Positions 8,950-17,905 of a stretch of 48,660 nt of DNA are shown in pieces; within the stretch, counting starts at the first letter, position 1; the number at the start of each line of letters is the position of its first letter. This stretch comes from Selenomonadaceae bacterium. GTDB lineage: Bacteria > Bacillota > Negativicutes > Selenomonadales > Selenomonadaceae. The position numbers were made by a program, and so were the translations under genes. The notes under the pieces were generated by a model, which worked only from the letters and a program-made list of their open reading frames with translations, did not search any database and was not told where the DNA came from. The DNA lies in NCBI GenBank assembly GCA_022786545.1, contig JALFXV010000034.1, positions 1 to 48,660 on the forward strand. The letters are read 5' to 3'.

Positions 8950-10208
8950 TCAACGCGGCGGATATCAGCCCCCAGCATTACCAGCTTGGTTACCAGGTTG
9001 TCATAGCCCCGGTCGATGTGATGGATGTAGCCAATCCTGGTTTCACCTTCGGCTACCAGCCCTGCCAGCACCATAGCGGCCCCGGCACGCAAATCCGTTG
9101 CCTTGACAGTGCAGCCCTGCAGCCTGTCCACGCCCTCTACCATAGAGGTGCGCCCGTCAATGCGGATGTTGGCCCCCATGCGCTTCAGCTCGTCAACATG
9201 CATGAAGCGATTCTCAAAAACCGTTTCCGTTACGCGCCCTACGCCCTCGGATATTGCCAGCAGGGCCATGAACTGCGCCTGCATATCGGTCGGAAAGCCC
9301 GGATACGGCAGCGTCTTGATGTCCACAGCCTTTGTGCGCCTGTTGCAGACAACGCGGATGCCATCGATATTTTCCTCAATGGTGACGCCTGCTTCCTTCA
9401 GCTTGGCGATGACCGGCTTCAGGTGCTCGCTGATGGCATTCTCGATGTACACGTCCCCCTTGGTCATGGCGGCTGCCACCATATAAGTACCAGCCTCGAT
9501 GCGGTCAGGGATGATGGTGTAATTCTTGCCGGTCAGGCTCTTTACGCCTTCAATCTTGATTACGTTGGTGCCGGCGCCCCGCACCCTGGCCCCCATGACA
9601 TTGAGGTAGTTGGCCAGGTCGATAATCTCCGGCTCCTGGGCAGGGTTTTCAATGATGGTAGTGCCCTCCGCCATAGAGGCAGCCATCATGATGTTCTCGG
9701 TAGCCCCCACGCTTGGGAAATCAAGGTAAATCCTGGCCCCCTTCAGCCCCTCCGGCGCTGTCGCCTCGATGTAGCCGTGGCCGATATCAATCCTGGCCCC
9801 CAGCGCCTCAAAGCCCTTCAGATGCAGGTCAATAGGCCGGGTGCCGATGGCGCAGCCCCCCGGCAGGGAAATCTTCGCCCTGCCGCAGCGGGCCAGCAAA
9901 GGCCCGATAATCAGGAAGGAGGCACGCATCTTGCGGACCAGGTCATAAGGCGCCTCGCAGCTGGCAATCTGCGAGCTGTCCACCAGCAGGGTGTTCTTGT
10001 CTGCATCGAACTCCGCCTTTACCCCCAGCTGTTCCAGCACGGCGCTCAGGGTGTGCACATCATCCAGGGCAGGAACTTCCTCCAGCTTGCTAGGCACGTT
10101 CTGTCCCAAAAGCGCCGCCGCAATAATCGGCAGTACTGCATTTTTGGCTCCACTGATTTTTACCCGTCCCCGCAGGGCTTTACCACCATTTATAATCAAT
10201 TTTTCCAT
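8943..10208 (-). CDS. murA: UDP-N-acetylglucosamine 1-carboxyvinyltransferase
   Basis: First committed step of peptidoglycan synthesis: enolpyruvyl transfer from PEP to UDP-GlcNAc in the cytosol. At 421 residues it is full length. The substrate-binding Lys-Asn pair is at 22-23 (SGAKNA), and the PEP/fosfomycin-reactive Cys is at 119 in [13 protein letters not shown]. The C-terminal half keeps [13 protein letters not shown] and [16 protein letters not shown] lies about 14 bases before the ATG, a rather long spacing. The last codons (V-E-D-stop) lie within a 7-bp tandem repeat. Firmicutes often have two MurA paralogues; which one this is cannot be settled here. Confidence 0.96.
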   Translation of the reverse strand: MEKLIINGGKALRGRVKISGAKNAVLPIIAAALLGQNVPSKLEEVPALDDVHTLSAVLEQLGVKAEFDADKNTLLVDSSQIASCEAPYDLVRKMRASFLIIGPLLARCGRAKISLPGGCAIGTRPIDLHLKGFEALGARIDIGHGYIEATAPEGLKGARIYLDFPSVGATENIMMAASMAEGTTIIENPAQEPEIIDLANYLNVMGARVRGAGTNVIKIEGVKSLTGKNYTIIPDRIEAGTYMVAAAMTKGDVYIENAISEHLKPVIAKLKEAGVTIEENIDGIRVVCNRRTKAVDIKTLPYPGFPTDMQAQFMALLAISEGVGRVTETVFENRFMHVDELKRMGANIRIDGRTSMVEGVDRLQGCTVKATDLRAGAAMVLAGLVAEGETRIGYIHHIDRGYDNLVTKLVMLGADIRRVED

Positions 10209-10339
10209 CTTATGTATATTTTCCTCCTACAAGCTGTCATACAGCAGCTTACTCCCTAAAACTATCTTAAATTTTTCTAAATTTATCCTAAAACTATCCG
10301 GAATTATCTCCAGCTCACAATGATAAACCTCAATCGCAA

Positions 10340-10411
10340 ATACAAGCGCAGATACAATCATAGATACAACCGCCAATATAAGCACCTATATAAGCACTAA
10401 TACAAGCGCAA
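10340..10411. repeat. 12-bp tandem repeat, six units
   Basis: Six 12-mers in exact register, such as ATACAAGCGCAG, ATATAAGCACCT and ATACAAGCGCAA, with consensus ATAYAAGCRCNN. They lie in the 460-bp gap between the divergent murA and fruR genes. The rest of that gap is AT-rich and includes a palindromic AATTATAA tract at about 10424-10448. No gene was seen in it. Confidence 0.8.
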
Positions 10412-10618
10412 TTAAAGCTGCAATTATAATTATAATTTATAATTATGTAGAATTTATCTCAAAAATCATCGCAAAAATGTCATTGAACCTTTTCAGAAAA
10501 ACATTCCTGGGCATACTCCTAACAAGTAGCATAGTTCAGTTTATCATTTATAGTCGGCACATGCAAGCAATATTATTTTTGACATATTTTGCTTATTTTT
10601 GAAAAATAATGCTTGATT

Positions 10619-10646
10619 TTGATTGGAAATGGTGATATTATATAAT
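10619..10646 (+). promoter_or_regulatory. Promoter of fruR-fruK
   Basis: TTGATT (10619-10624), a 16-base spacer and TATAAT (10641-10646), 27 bp ahead of the fruR start. A TTGACA lies further upstream at about 10578. DeoR-type repressors often bind their own promoter, but no operator was defined. Confidence 0.6.
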
Positions 10647-10672
10647 CACAAAAGAGAAAGGACTTGATGAGG

Positions 10673-11437
10673 ATGCTTACGGAGGAACGGTATTCCGCAA
10701 TTATGCAGACCCTGAGCGAAAAGAAGGCTGCCACCGTCAGCCAGCTGGCTGAGAAGCTGGGGGTTTCTGAGTCGACTATCCGGCGGGACCTGATTGCCCT
10801 GGACAATGCCGGCAAGCTGTGCAAGGTGCATGGCGGCGCAACCCTGAACGGCAATCTCTATCTCACCCAGGAGGATGATGTATCCACCAAGCAGGACCAG
10901 CACAGGGATGAGAAGGACATGATTGCCAGGTATGCTGCCAGTCTGATTGAGCCGGAGGATTTTGTGTTTTTGGATGCAGGCACCACCACCTTCAAGCTGA
11001 TTGATTACCTGCCTTTGCAGCGGGTGGCAGATGTGGCCTTTGTTACCAACGGCATCCAGCATGGGGCGAAGCTGGCGGCGATGGGGCTGAAGGTGTACCT
11101 GCCGGGGGGCAGGCTGAAGCCGGTGACCCAGGCGCTGGTAGGCACGGAGGCCGTCCAAAACCTGTCCTGCTACAATTTTACCAAGGGGTTTTTCGGCGCC
11201 AACGGCATCAGCAGCACCGCAGGCTTTTCCACCCCGGATTTCAGCGAGAGTAATGTCAAAACCGAGGCCATGCATCTCTGCCGGAAGTGCTTTGTGCTGG
11301 CGGACAGCTCAAAGTTCCAGCGGGTTTTCCCCATCACCTTTGCCCGGCTGCCGGAGGCGGACATCATCACCGATGTGCTGCCTGACAGCAAGTATAAAAA
11401 GCTTACAAATATTATTGAGGTAGGAGAAGAAAAATGA
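10673..11437 (+). CDS. fruR: DeoR-family transcriptional repressor of the fructose operon
   Basis: Predicted DNA-binding regulator of about 254 residues. The N-terminal DeoR winged helix-turn-helix shows MLTEERYSAIM, VSQLAEKLGVSESTIRRDL and KVHGGA. The C-terminal sugar-phosphate sensor domain has DAGTTTFKLIDYL and GANGIS. Possible starts are TTG 10664, ATG 10667 and ATG 10673; the last fits family N-termini and has AAAGGA at good spacing. The stop overlaps the fruK start by four bases (ATGA), indicating translational coupling. The effector is probably fructose 1-phosphate, inferred from the neighbours. Confidence 0.9.
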   Translation: MLTEERYSAIMQTLSEKKAATVSQLAEKLGVSESTIRRDLIALDNAGKLCKVHGGATLNGNLYLTQEDDVSTKQDQHRDEKDMIARYAASLIEPEDFVFLDAGTTTFKLIDYLPLQRVADVAFVTNGIQHGAKLAAMGLKVYLPGGRLKPVTQALVGTEAVQNLSCYNFTKGFFGANGISSTAGFSTPDFSESNVKTEAMHLCRKCFVLADSSKFQRVFPITFARLPEADIITDVLPDSKYKKLTNIIEVGEEK

Positions 11438-12339
11438 TTTACACAGTTACTTTTAATCCGGCTCTTGATTATATTGTCCGCCTGGACAGCTTTGCGGCCG
11501 GTGAAATCAACCGCGTCAAGTATGAGCAGGTGCTGGGGGGCGGCAAGGGCATCAACGTGTCCATCGTGCTGCAGAACCTGGGCCATGAAAGCACCGCCCT
11601 GGGCTTCCTGGCAGGCTTTACCGGCAGGGAAATCGTGCGCCAGCTGGCTGACTTCGGCTGCAAGAGCGATTTTGTGGAGCTGCCGGGGGGCTTTTCCCGC
11701 ATCAATGTAAAGGTCAAGGCGGAGTCCGAGACGGAAATCAACGGCCAGGGCCCTGATATCACCCCGGAGGCCCAGGCAGAGCTCTTTGCCAAGCTGGACA
11801 AGCTGCAGGCAGGGGATACCCTGGTGCTGGCAGGCAGCATCCCCAATACCCTGCCGGATGATATTTACCAGCGCATCATGGGCCGCCTGGAGGGCAGGGG
11901 CATCAACATCGTGGTGGATGCCACCAAGCAGCTTCTCCTGAAGGTGCTGCCTTACAAGCCGTTCCTCATCAAGCCAAACAACCATGAGCTGGGGGAGATG
12001 TTCGGCGTGATTTTGAAGACCAAAGAGGAAATCATCGCTCATGCCAAAAAGCTGCAGGAAATGGGTGCCCGGAACGTGCTGATTTCTATGGCAGGGGACG
12101 GCGCCATGCTCCTGACTGAGGAGGGCACTGTCTACCAGAGCCCGGCACCAAAGGGGACATTGGTGAACTCCGTAGGGGCAGGTGATTCTATGGTGGCAGG
12201 CTTTATCTGCGGCTACAAGGAAACCGGCTCTCTGGAGGAGGCTTTCTACATGGGGGTAGCCACCGGCTCCGCCTCCGCCTTTTCCGAGAATCTGGCTACC
12301 AGGGCAGAAGCAGATGCCCTGCTGGCAACCATCCGCTGA
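11434..12339 (+). CDS. fruK: 1-phosphofructokinase
   Basis: Cytosolic PfkB-family kinase that phosphorylates fructose 1-phosphate, made by the FruA permease, to fructose 1,6-bisphosphate. It has 301 residues, the usual length. The N-terminus TVTFNPALDYIV is typical of the FruK/LacC branch, GGGKGINVS is the substrate-loop motif, and NSVGAGDSMVAGF carries the catalytic Asp. It overlaps fruR by four bases and is followed 230 bp later by fruA. Identification rests on motifs plus the fru context. Confidence 0.95.
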   Translation: MIYTVTFNPALDYIVRLDSFAAGEINRVKYEQVLGGGKGINVSIVLQNLGHESTALGFLAGFTGREIVRQLADFGCKSDFVELPGGFSRINVKVKAESETEINGQGPDITPEAQAELFAKLDKLQAGDTLVLAGSIPNTLPDDIYQRIMGRLEGRGINIVVDATKQLLLKVLPYKPFLIKPNNHELGEMFGVILKTKEEIIAHAKKLQEMGARNVLISMAGDGAMLLTEEGTVYQSPAPKGTLVNSVGAGDSMVAGFICGYKETGSLEEAFYMGVATGSASAFSENLATRAEADALLATIR

Positions 12340-12569
12340 TGGGCAGGGGCAGCTGACCGCAGGGGTTGCAGGCGGCTGTCAGTTATAGGCATATCCAGCC
12401 GGACAGGGATAATCAATCCGGGCCTGGATTATCAAGCAAGATTTTGTGGGGTGCCGGTTGTAAGCAGGCCGGCACTGCCATGCTAATTCGTTAGGGGTAG
12501 CGAATTTATAAATCATTGTTTTTTTAGGGTTATTGTTGTTGTATTGAAAAGCAGAAGGGACGAATTACT
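12340..12569 (+). other. fruK-fruA intergenic region with hairpins
   Basis: No gene was seen. It contains a hairpin GTGCCGG/CCGGCAC (about 12452-12476) and an inverted repeat AATTCG/CGAATT around 12485-12506, just ahead of a T-rich tract. They could be a FruR site or an mRNA stability element setting fruA level; this is inference. Confidence 0.4.
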
Positions 12570-14456
12570 ATGAAAATTAGGGATTTATTGAGCAGGGAGA
12601 GCATTCAGCTGAATGTGGCGCCTGTCTCCAAGGCAGAGGCCATCAATAAGCTGGCTGACCTGATGGATGCTTCCGGCAGATTGTCCGACAAGCAGCAGTA
12701 TATCAAGGACGTACTGAAGCGGGAGGCTTCCGGCACTACGGGCCTGGGGGACGGCATCGCCACCCCTCATGCCAAGAGCGCAGGGGTAAGGACCGCGGGG
12801 CTGTCCGCCATGACCGTGCCACAGGGCATGGATTTTGAGTCTATGGACGGCCTGCCATCCCGGGTGTTCTTCATGATTGCGGCACCGGACGGCTCCAACG
12901 ACACCCATCTGGAGCTTCTGAGCAAGCTGGCCACCATGCTGATGGACCCGGATTTTGTCGACGCCCTTGTAGGTGCCAAAAATGTGGATGAATTCCTCAG
13001 CCTGATTGATGCCAAGGAGGCAGGGCGCTTCCAGGCAGCTGGCAGCAGCAAGGCAATCACCGTAGATGCCTCCCGGAAAATCCTGGCGGTAACTGCCTGC
13101 CCGACAGGTATTGCCCACACCTTTATGGCAGCTGAGTCCCTGGAGCAGCATGCCAAAAAGCGGGGCATCTGGATTAAGGTGGAGACCAATGGCTCCGGCG
13201 GTGCCAAGAACGTGCTGACCCGTCAGGAGATTGCCGAGGCGGAGTGCATTATCATCGCTGCAGACAAGAACGTGGAAATGGCACGCTTTGACGGCAAGCC
13301 TGTCCTCAAGACCAAGGTTGCCAACGGCATCAACAAGGCTGACGAGCTTCTGGACAAGGCCCTTTCCGGCCAGGCGCCTGTTTATCATCATGCCGGCGGC
13401 TCCTCTGCCGCAGCTGATGAGGGGGACAATGAGAGCATCGGCCGCCAGATTTACAAGCACCTGATGAACGGCGTTTCCCACATGCTGCCATTCGTTATCG
13501 GCGGCGGTATCCTTATCGCCCTGGCTTTCCTCTTTGATACCTTTGACCCGGCCAATCCGGGGGGCTTCGGTTCCAACACTCCTCTGGCCAAGTTCTTCAT
13601 GAGCGTGGGCGGTGCTTCCTTTGGCTTCATGCTGCCTGTGCTGGCCGGTTTCATCGCCATGAGTATTGCTGACCGTCCGGGCCTGGCTGTAGGCTTTGTA
13701 GGCGGTGCTATGGCAGCTTCCGGCGGCTCCGGCTTCCTGGGTGCCCTTTTGGCAGGTTTTGCCGGTGGCTATATCGTTGTAGCCCTGCGGAAGATATTCT
13801 CCTGCCTGCCTGAGTCCCTGGAGGGCATCAAGCCGGTTCTCCTGTATCCGGTACTGGGCATCTTTATCATGGGCCTCCTGATGCAGTTCGTCATCACCCC
13901 GCCTGTGGCCGGTATCAATGAGTGGATGATGGATACCCTGAAGAACATGGACACCAGCTCCCGTGTCATGGTGGGCCTGATTATGGGCGGCATGATGGCT
14001 GTTGATATGGGCGGCCCTGTGAACAAGGCTGCTTATGTAACTGGCACTGGCCTCCTGGCTGGCGGCGAGTACGGCGTCATGGCTGCGGTTATGGCCGGCG
14101 GCATGGTTCCGCCTATTGCCATCGCCCTGTGCACCACCTTCTTCGGCAACCGCTTCTCCGAGAATGAGAGAAAGTCCGGCATCACCAACTTCGTCATGGG
14201 CCTGTCCTTCATTACCGAGGGTGCCATCCCGTTTGCGGCAGCAGACCCGCTGCGGGTGATTCCTTCCCTGGTGGTGGGCTCCGCTACTGTCGGTGCCCTG
14301 TCTATGGCCTTTGACTGCACCCTGCGTGCCCCTCACGGCGGCATCTTCGTAGTGCCTACCATCGGCAATCCGCTGATGTATCTGGCTGCTATCGCCATCG
14401 GCGCTGTGATCAGCTGCCTGATTATGAGCGTATTGAAAAAGCCTGTCAAGGCTTAA
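12570..14456 (+). CDS. fruA: PTS fructose permease, fused EIIA-EIIB-EIIC
   Basis: Fructose-specific phosphotransferase permease that imports fructose as fructose 1-phosphate. It has 628 residues and domain order A-B-C. EIIA spans about 1-150, with the phospho-His in GIATPHAKS (His67). EIIB spans about 161-260, with the phospho-Cys in AVTACPTGIAHTF (Cys177). EIIC, about 290-628, is a multi-pass membrane domain with PVNKAAY and FITEGAIPFAA. AAGGGACG precedes the start. Together with fruR and fruK it forms a complete fructose uptake route. Confidence 0.97.
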   Translation: MKIRDLLSRESIQLNVAPVSKAEAINKLADLMDASGRLSDKQQYIKDVLKREASGTTGLGDGIATPHAKSAGVRTAGLSAMTVPQGMDFESMDGLPSRVFFMIAAPDGSNDTHLELLSKLATMLMDPDFVDALVGAKNVDEFLSLIDAKEAGRFQAAGSSKAITVDASRKILAVTACPTGIAHTFMAAESLEQHAKKRGIWIKVETNGSGGAKNVLTRQEIAEAECIIIAADKNVEMARFDGKPVLKTKVANGINKADELLDKALSGQAPVYHHAGGSSAAADEGDNESIGRQIYKHLMNGVSHMLPFVIGGGILIALAFLFDTFDPANPGGFGSNTPLAKFFMSVGGASFGFMLPVLAGFIAMSIADRPGLAVGFVGGAMAASGGSGFLGALLAGFAGGYIVVALRKIFSCLPESLEGIKPVLLYPVLGIFIMGLLMQFVITPPVAGINEWMMDTLKNMDTSSRVMVGLIMGGMMAVDMGGPVNKAAYVTGTGLLAGGEYGVMAAVMAGGMVPPIAIALCTTFFGNRFSENERKSGITNFVMGLSFITEGAIPFAAADPLRVIPSLVVGSATVGALSMAFDCTLRAPHGGIFVVPTIGNPLMYLAAIAIGAVISCLIMSVLKKPVKA

Positions 14457-14490
14457 AGTTTAAAGCTTAATGCTTAATCTTAAAGCGTAA
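14450..14490 (+). repeat. 7-bp repeat beginning at the fruA stop codon
   Basis: GGCTTAA (containing the stop), AGTTTAA, AGCTTAA, TGCTTAA, a 6-base TCTTAA and AGCGTAA follow one another. This is a degenerate 7-bp array starting exactly at the stop codon. Confidence 0.6.
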
Positions 14491-14543
14491 TGGTTTAGCC
14501 CTCCCATAATATTCCCATATTATTTTCCATAATAATTAACCGA

Positions 14544-14590
14544 AACGCCCCCGAGCCTGGTGCAATCAGCCAGTGCCGGGGGCGTTTGCC
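14544..14590 (+). terminator. Rho-independent terminator after fruA
   Basis: Stem AACGCCCCCG (14544-14553) with CGGGGGCGTT (14577-14586). A moderately T-rich tract follows. Confidence 0.75.
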
Positions 14591-14645
14591 ATGTTTTTCT
14601 TTGCAGTGTTTTGCTTGTTTCTTTTCCTTGTGTTTATTTGCTTGT

Positions 14646-15272
14646 TTAAATGAAGTATTCAATGGTTTTTTCCGCCGTCAGCAAGGTATTCTGATTCCCC
14701 AGCAGCACTGCTTCCCGCTCTTTCTCAGGCCCCAGGGCATACAGGGTCAGCTCTGTGGTGTTGAACATATCTGCCGGTACAATGCGGTTGTAGGCAAAGG
14801 GCTGGTCCAGGACTACCTGCACCTGGGGATAATCCTGGTAGGGAGTGTCACGGAAATAAGGGTCAAACATGTAGACCATGCCGTCCTTGATGCCGCTGAG
14901 CATCACATAATGCCATTCGTCCAGCCACAGCCTCACCACGGCGGCACCGCCCCTGGTCAGGATATCGTCCAGCCTGCCTCCCTTGCCCAGGTGCACCTGG
15001 TTTTCGGCGATGTACTGGCTGGCTATAGGCAGCTGTCCCACCCGGCTGAACTGCTTCAGCCAGTTGCTGAGGAACATCATGGCCATGTGGGAGGTGCCGC
15101 TCTTGCCGGGAGCACCCTCCATGTTGTAGCAGTCCAGGCAGTACAGCATCACGTTGCGGATGATTTCCGGGGGGATTTCCTCCCGCTGAAAAAGATAGCT
15201 GATGGCATTCAGCATGGCGGTGGGGCCGCAGTCGTATTCGGTTAATTGGTAGTGCAAAGGATTTTTGGCCAT
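14646..15272 (-). CDS. Peptidase C39-like (papain-fold) protein
   Basis: A 208-residue protein with the C39-like signature: YDCGPTAML at residues 13-21 (candidate nucleophile Cys15), a His in DEWHYVML and an Asp in MFDPY. No signal peptide, transmembrane helix or ABC domain is present, so it is a stand-alone cytoplasmic member of the Peptidase_C39_2 type rather than a bacteriocin exporter. The ATG at 15272 is chosen over upstream starts because GGAGGTG (15281-15287) precedes it. It starts five bases after the frameshifted M20 peptidase gene ends, so the two form a peptide-cleaving pair in one operon. The substrate is unknown. Confidence 0.75.
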   Translation of the reverse strand: MAKNPLHYQLTEYDCGPTAMLNAISYLFQREEIPPEIIRNVMLYCLDCYNMEGAPGKSGTSHMAMMFLSNWLKQFSRVGQLPIASQYIAENQVHLGKGGRLDDILTRGGAAVVRLWLDEWHYVMLSGIKDGMVYMFDPYFRDTPYQDYPQVQVVLDQPFAYNRIVPADMFNTTELTLYALGPEKEREAVLLGNQNTLLTAEKTIEYFI

Positions 15273-15277
15273 GCTGC

Positions 15278-16394
15278 TTACACCTCCGACAATATGAGGG
15301 CTGCTACTAGACGGCTGCCCTGCCACAAATCTTCGATAGTCGTGTATTCCTCCGTGGTATGCATCTTGTACATGCCGTTGGACAGCACCAGCCCCTGCAG
15401 CCCATGCTGGGAGAGGGGATTCTGGTCACTGCCGCCGAAGGTCTCCGTAAGGTCTCCCTTTAGCCCCAGCTTCTGGCATGCATATAGGAACCTTTTGGCA
15501 GCCCCTGAGTCCGCCGGGGTTTCGTAGCTGCGGATGTGCACCTTGTGGGAAAATTCCGCCCCGGCTCCGGCAGCCGTGGCAGTTTCCTGTGCCAGCCTCT
15601 CTATATCCCTGGTTATGGCCATGACCTTTTCGTGGTTGTAGCCCCGCACCTCCCCCCCTGATGGTGCAGCTTTCCGGCACGATGTTAATCATTCTGCCCC
15701 CCTCTATGATGCCCACGTTGCAGGTGGTTTCCTCATCAAGATGCCCCTGGGGGATTTTGGCCAGAAGCCCTGCCATGATGGCGATGGCGTTGATGCCCTT
15801 TTCCGGCTCCATGCCGGCGTGGGCGGCACGGCCCTGGATAGTGGCGCAGAAGGAGACCAGGGTAGGCGCCCGCCGGGCGGCGGTGCCGATTTTTCCCGTC
15901 AGGTCCAGCACATAGGATTCTTTTGCTTTTACCTGGGAGAAATCAAATCTTTCCAGCCCTTCGCAGTAGGTTTCCTCGGCTACAGAAAAAATGATTTCCA
16001 CCGGGCGGTGGGGGAGGCCGCTTTTTTGCACCAGGCTTATGCCCTGCAAAATCTCCACCAGCCCCGCCACGCAGTCTGCCCCCAGTACAGACTCACCGGC
16101 AGAGCGGATGGTGCCATCAGGCTCCGTGATGGCCTTTTTTTCCTTGGCTGGCTCCACGGTGTCCATGTGGGCGGACAGCAGGATAGGAGGCAGGGACAGA
16201 TTTCCCGGCAGATAGCCGTAGATATTGCCAGCCTCATCCTGCTGTGCCTCCAGCCCCAGTTCCTTCAGCTTCTGCAGCAATACTCCTGCTATTTCCTGCT
16301 CCTCCCAGCTGGGTGCATCTATTTTTATCAGCTCCAAAAACTCAGCTTTTGCCTGCGCCTTGGCAGCCTGCTCCAGTTTGTCTATGCTGGTCAT
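15278..16394 (-). pseudogene. M20-family peptidase (PepT-like), frameshifted
   Basis: Zinc-dependent aminopeptidase of the PepT/M20 type, about 372 residues if in frame. The N-terminal part has LSAHMDTVEP (metal-binding H-x-D), GADCVAGLVEIL and SVAEETYCEG. The lid domain has GRAAHAGMEPEKGINAI. After TIRGG the frame breaks at a run of seven C on the plus strand (15652-15658). With one base fewer it continues as T-I-R-G-E-V-R-G-Y-N-H and ends with GSDQNPLSQHG and MHTTEEYTT, which carry the last metal His. The ATG at 16394 has GGAG upstream. It may be a sequencing error, a real lesion or phase variation. Confidence 0.85.
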
Positions 16395-16478
16395 ACATAC
16401 CACTCTCCATATTTGTCATCCAGCTATCAAATGCCCTGCAAGTGCCAGGGCAGATGTTAATTCTTACCAATGGAGTAT

Positions 16479-16507
16479 ATTATATCACGTTTCTATGACA
16501 TAGTAAA
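16479..16507 (-). promoter_or_regulatory. Promoter of the M20/C39-like operon
   Basis: On the minus strand, TTTACT (16502-16507), a 17-base spacer and TATAAT (16479-16484), about 85 bp upstream of the peptidase start. Confidence 0.6.
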
Positions 16508-16780
16508 TATATATGTATTTATATTTTTACTGTATTTAGCCGTTACTTGGAGCAAATCCAGAGGCAGTTTATTATTTTTCTGACAGCTTTGCCGCAGGAG
16601 TTCATGGATTTTCTATTTAGTTCAGAATTTGGTATATTTTAGCAGAATTATGGATTGTTTTAACGTGGTTTCGGATTTATACTAAGGGTAAAGATTTCGC
16701 AAGGCAAACGTTATGGCAGATATTATCGAAAGCGTCATGACAACCTTTATGGCAAATATCCACAGACAGGAGCGAGTAGT
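16508..16780 (+). other. Intergenic region upstream of the ABC importer
   Basis: AT-rich spacer between divergent operons. No convincing small ORF, tRNA or strong promoter was identified apart from the M20-side promoter listed separately. GATATTATCG near 16719 could be a minus-10 region for the importer, but its minus-35 partner is unclear. Confidence 0.3.
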
Positions 16781-17905
16781 ATGAGTGTGGAAATCAATAT
16801 TAATAAGGTAGTAAAAAAATACGGGGATTTGACGATTATTCCCGGCCTGGGCGAGCACATCAAAAACGGCGAGTTTTTTACCCTGCTGGGGCCATCAGGC
16901 TGCGGCAAGACAACTCTCCTGAGGATGATTGCAGGCTTTAACAGCATTGAGGGAGGCACCATTGCCTTCAATGACAAGGTAATCAATGACATTCCGGCTC
17001 ACGAGAGAAATATCGGCATGGTCTTCCAAAGCTATGCGATTTTCCCTCACCTGACTGTCCGGGAGAATGTGGAATACGGCCTGAAGCTCAGGAAGATGCC
17101 CAAGGACGAGATGAAGCGCAAGGTGGACGATATCCTGGATGTGGTGCAGATTACCGAGTACCAGGACAGGCTGCCAGAAAGGCTGTCAGGCGGCCAGCAG
17201 CAGCGTGTGGCGCTGGCCCGTGCCATCGTCATCCATCCCAGCGTGCTTCTGATGGATGAGCCTTTGTCCAACCTGGATGCCAAGCTTCGTGTGGAAATGC
17301 GCTCGGCTATCCGCGAGGTGCAGAAGCAGGTGGGGATTACCACGGTTTACGTTACCCATGACCAGGAGGAGGCACTGTCCATTTCCGACAGGATTGCCGT
17401 CATGAAAAAGGGCGTCATCCAGCAGACGGCATCCCCTCACACCATCTACACCAGGCCGTACAATGTCTTCGTTTCCACCTTTATCGGCCATTCCAACCTG
17501 TTCCACGCCACTGTCCGGGCAGATGGCAGCGGCAAGGCGGTAGTGTTCAACGACGGCTATGTGATGCCTATGGACAACCTTGCCGATGAGGTGACGGAGG
17601 GCATGCAGGTCATCGTGTCTGTCCGGCCGGAGGAATTCTCCATCCAGCCTCAGGGACAGGGGCTGCAGTGTCGGATAAAGAACAAGGTATTTCTGGGCAA
17701 GTACAATACATATTTCCTTGACTTTGAGGAAAAAATGCTGGTGCCAAACCAGCCATCCATTGAGTTCTCCCAGGATCTGGGACATGCAGAGCGTCTTCTG
17801 GATGTAAATGAGACAGTCACGCTGAAGCCTAATGCAGCCAAGGTCAACGTCTTTACGGCAGATGGCGAGCGTAACCTTTTGAAGGGTGTGGTGCTCCATG
17901 AATAA
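16781..17905 (+). CDS. ABC importer ATP-binding subunit (FbpC/PotA-like)
   Basis: ATPase energising the permease and lipoprotein encoded next. It has 374 residues: Walker A GPSGCGKTT at 37-45, signature LSGGQQQ at 135-141, Walker B LLMDE at 156-160, H-loop VYVTHDQ, and a C-terminal TOBE region from about 240 on. The ATG has AGGAG upstream. The stop overlaps the permease start by eight bases, so translation is coupled. The family covers ferric iron, polyamine, phosphonate and sugar-phosphate importers, so the ATPase alone does not give the substrate. Confidence 0.93.
   Translation: MSVEININKVVKKYGDLTIIPGLGEHIKNGEFFTLLGPSGCGKTTLLRMIAGFNSIEGGTIAFNDKVINDIPAHERNIGMVFQSYAIFPHLTVRENVEYGLKLRKMPKDEMKRKVDDILDVVQITEYQDRLPERLSGGQQQRVALARAIVIHPSVLLMDEPLSNLDAKLRVEMRSAIREVQKQVGITTVYVTHDQEEALSISDRIAVMKKGVIQQTASPHTIYTRPYNVFVSTFIGHSNLFHATVRADGSGKAVVFNDGYVMPMDNLADEVTEGMQVIVSVRPEEFSIQPQGQGLQCRIKNKVFLGKYNTYFLDFEEKMLVPNQPSIEFSQDLGHAERLLDVNETVTLKPNAAKVNVFTADGERNLLKGVVLHE

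Noticed and set aside
8880..10411. CRISPR array
   Set aside because: The repeats here are 7 or 12 bp and directly contiguous, with no unique spacers, and no cas genes are in the window.
14646..15272. C39 protein as processing peptidase for the double-glycine peptide
   Set aside because: It has no ABC or membrane domains, and is 29 kb away; no link is visible.
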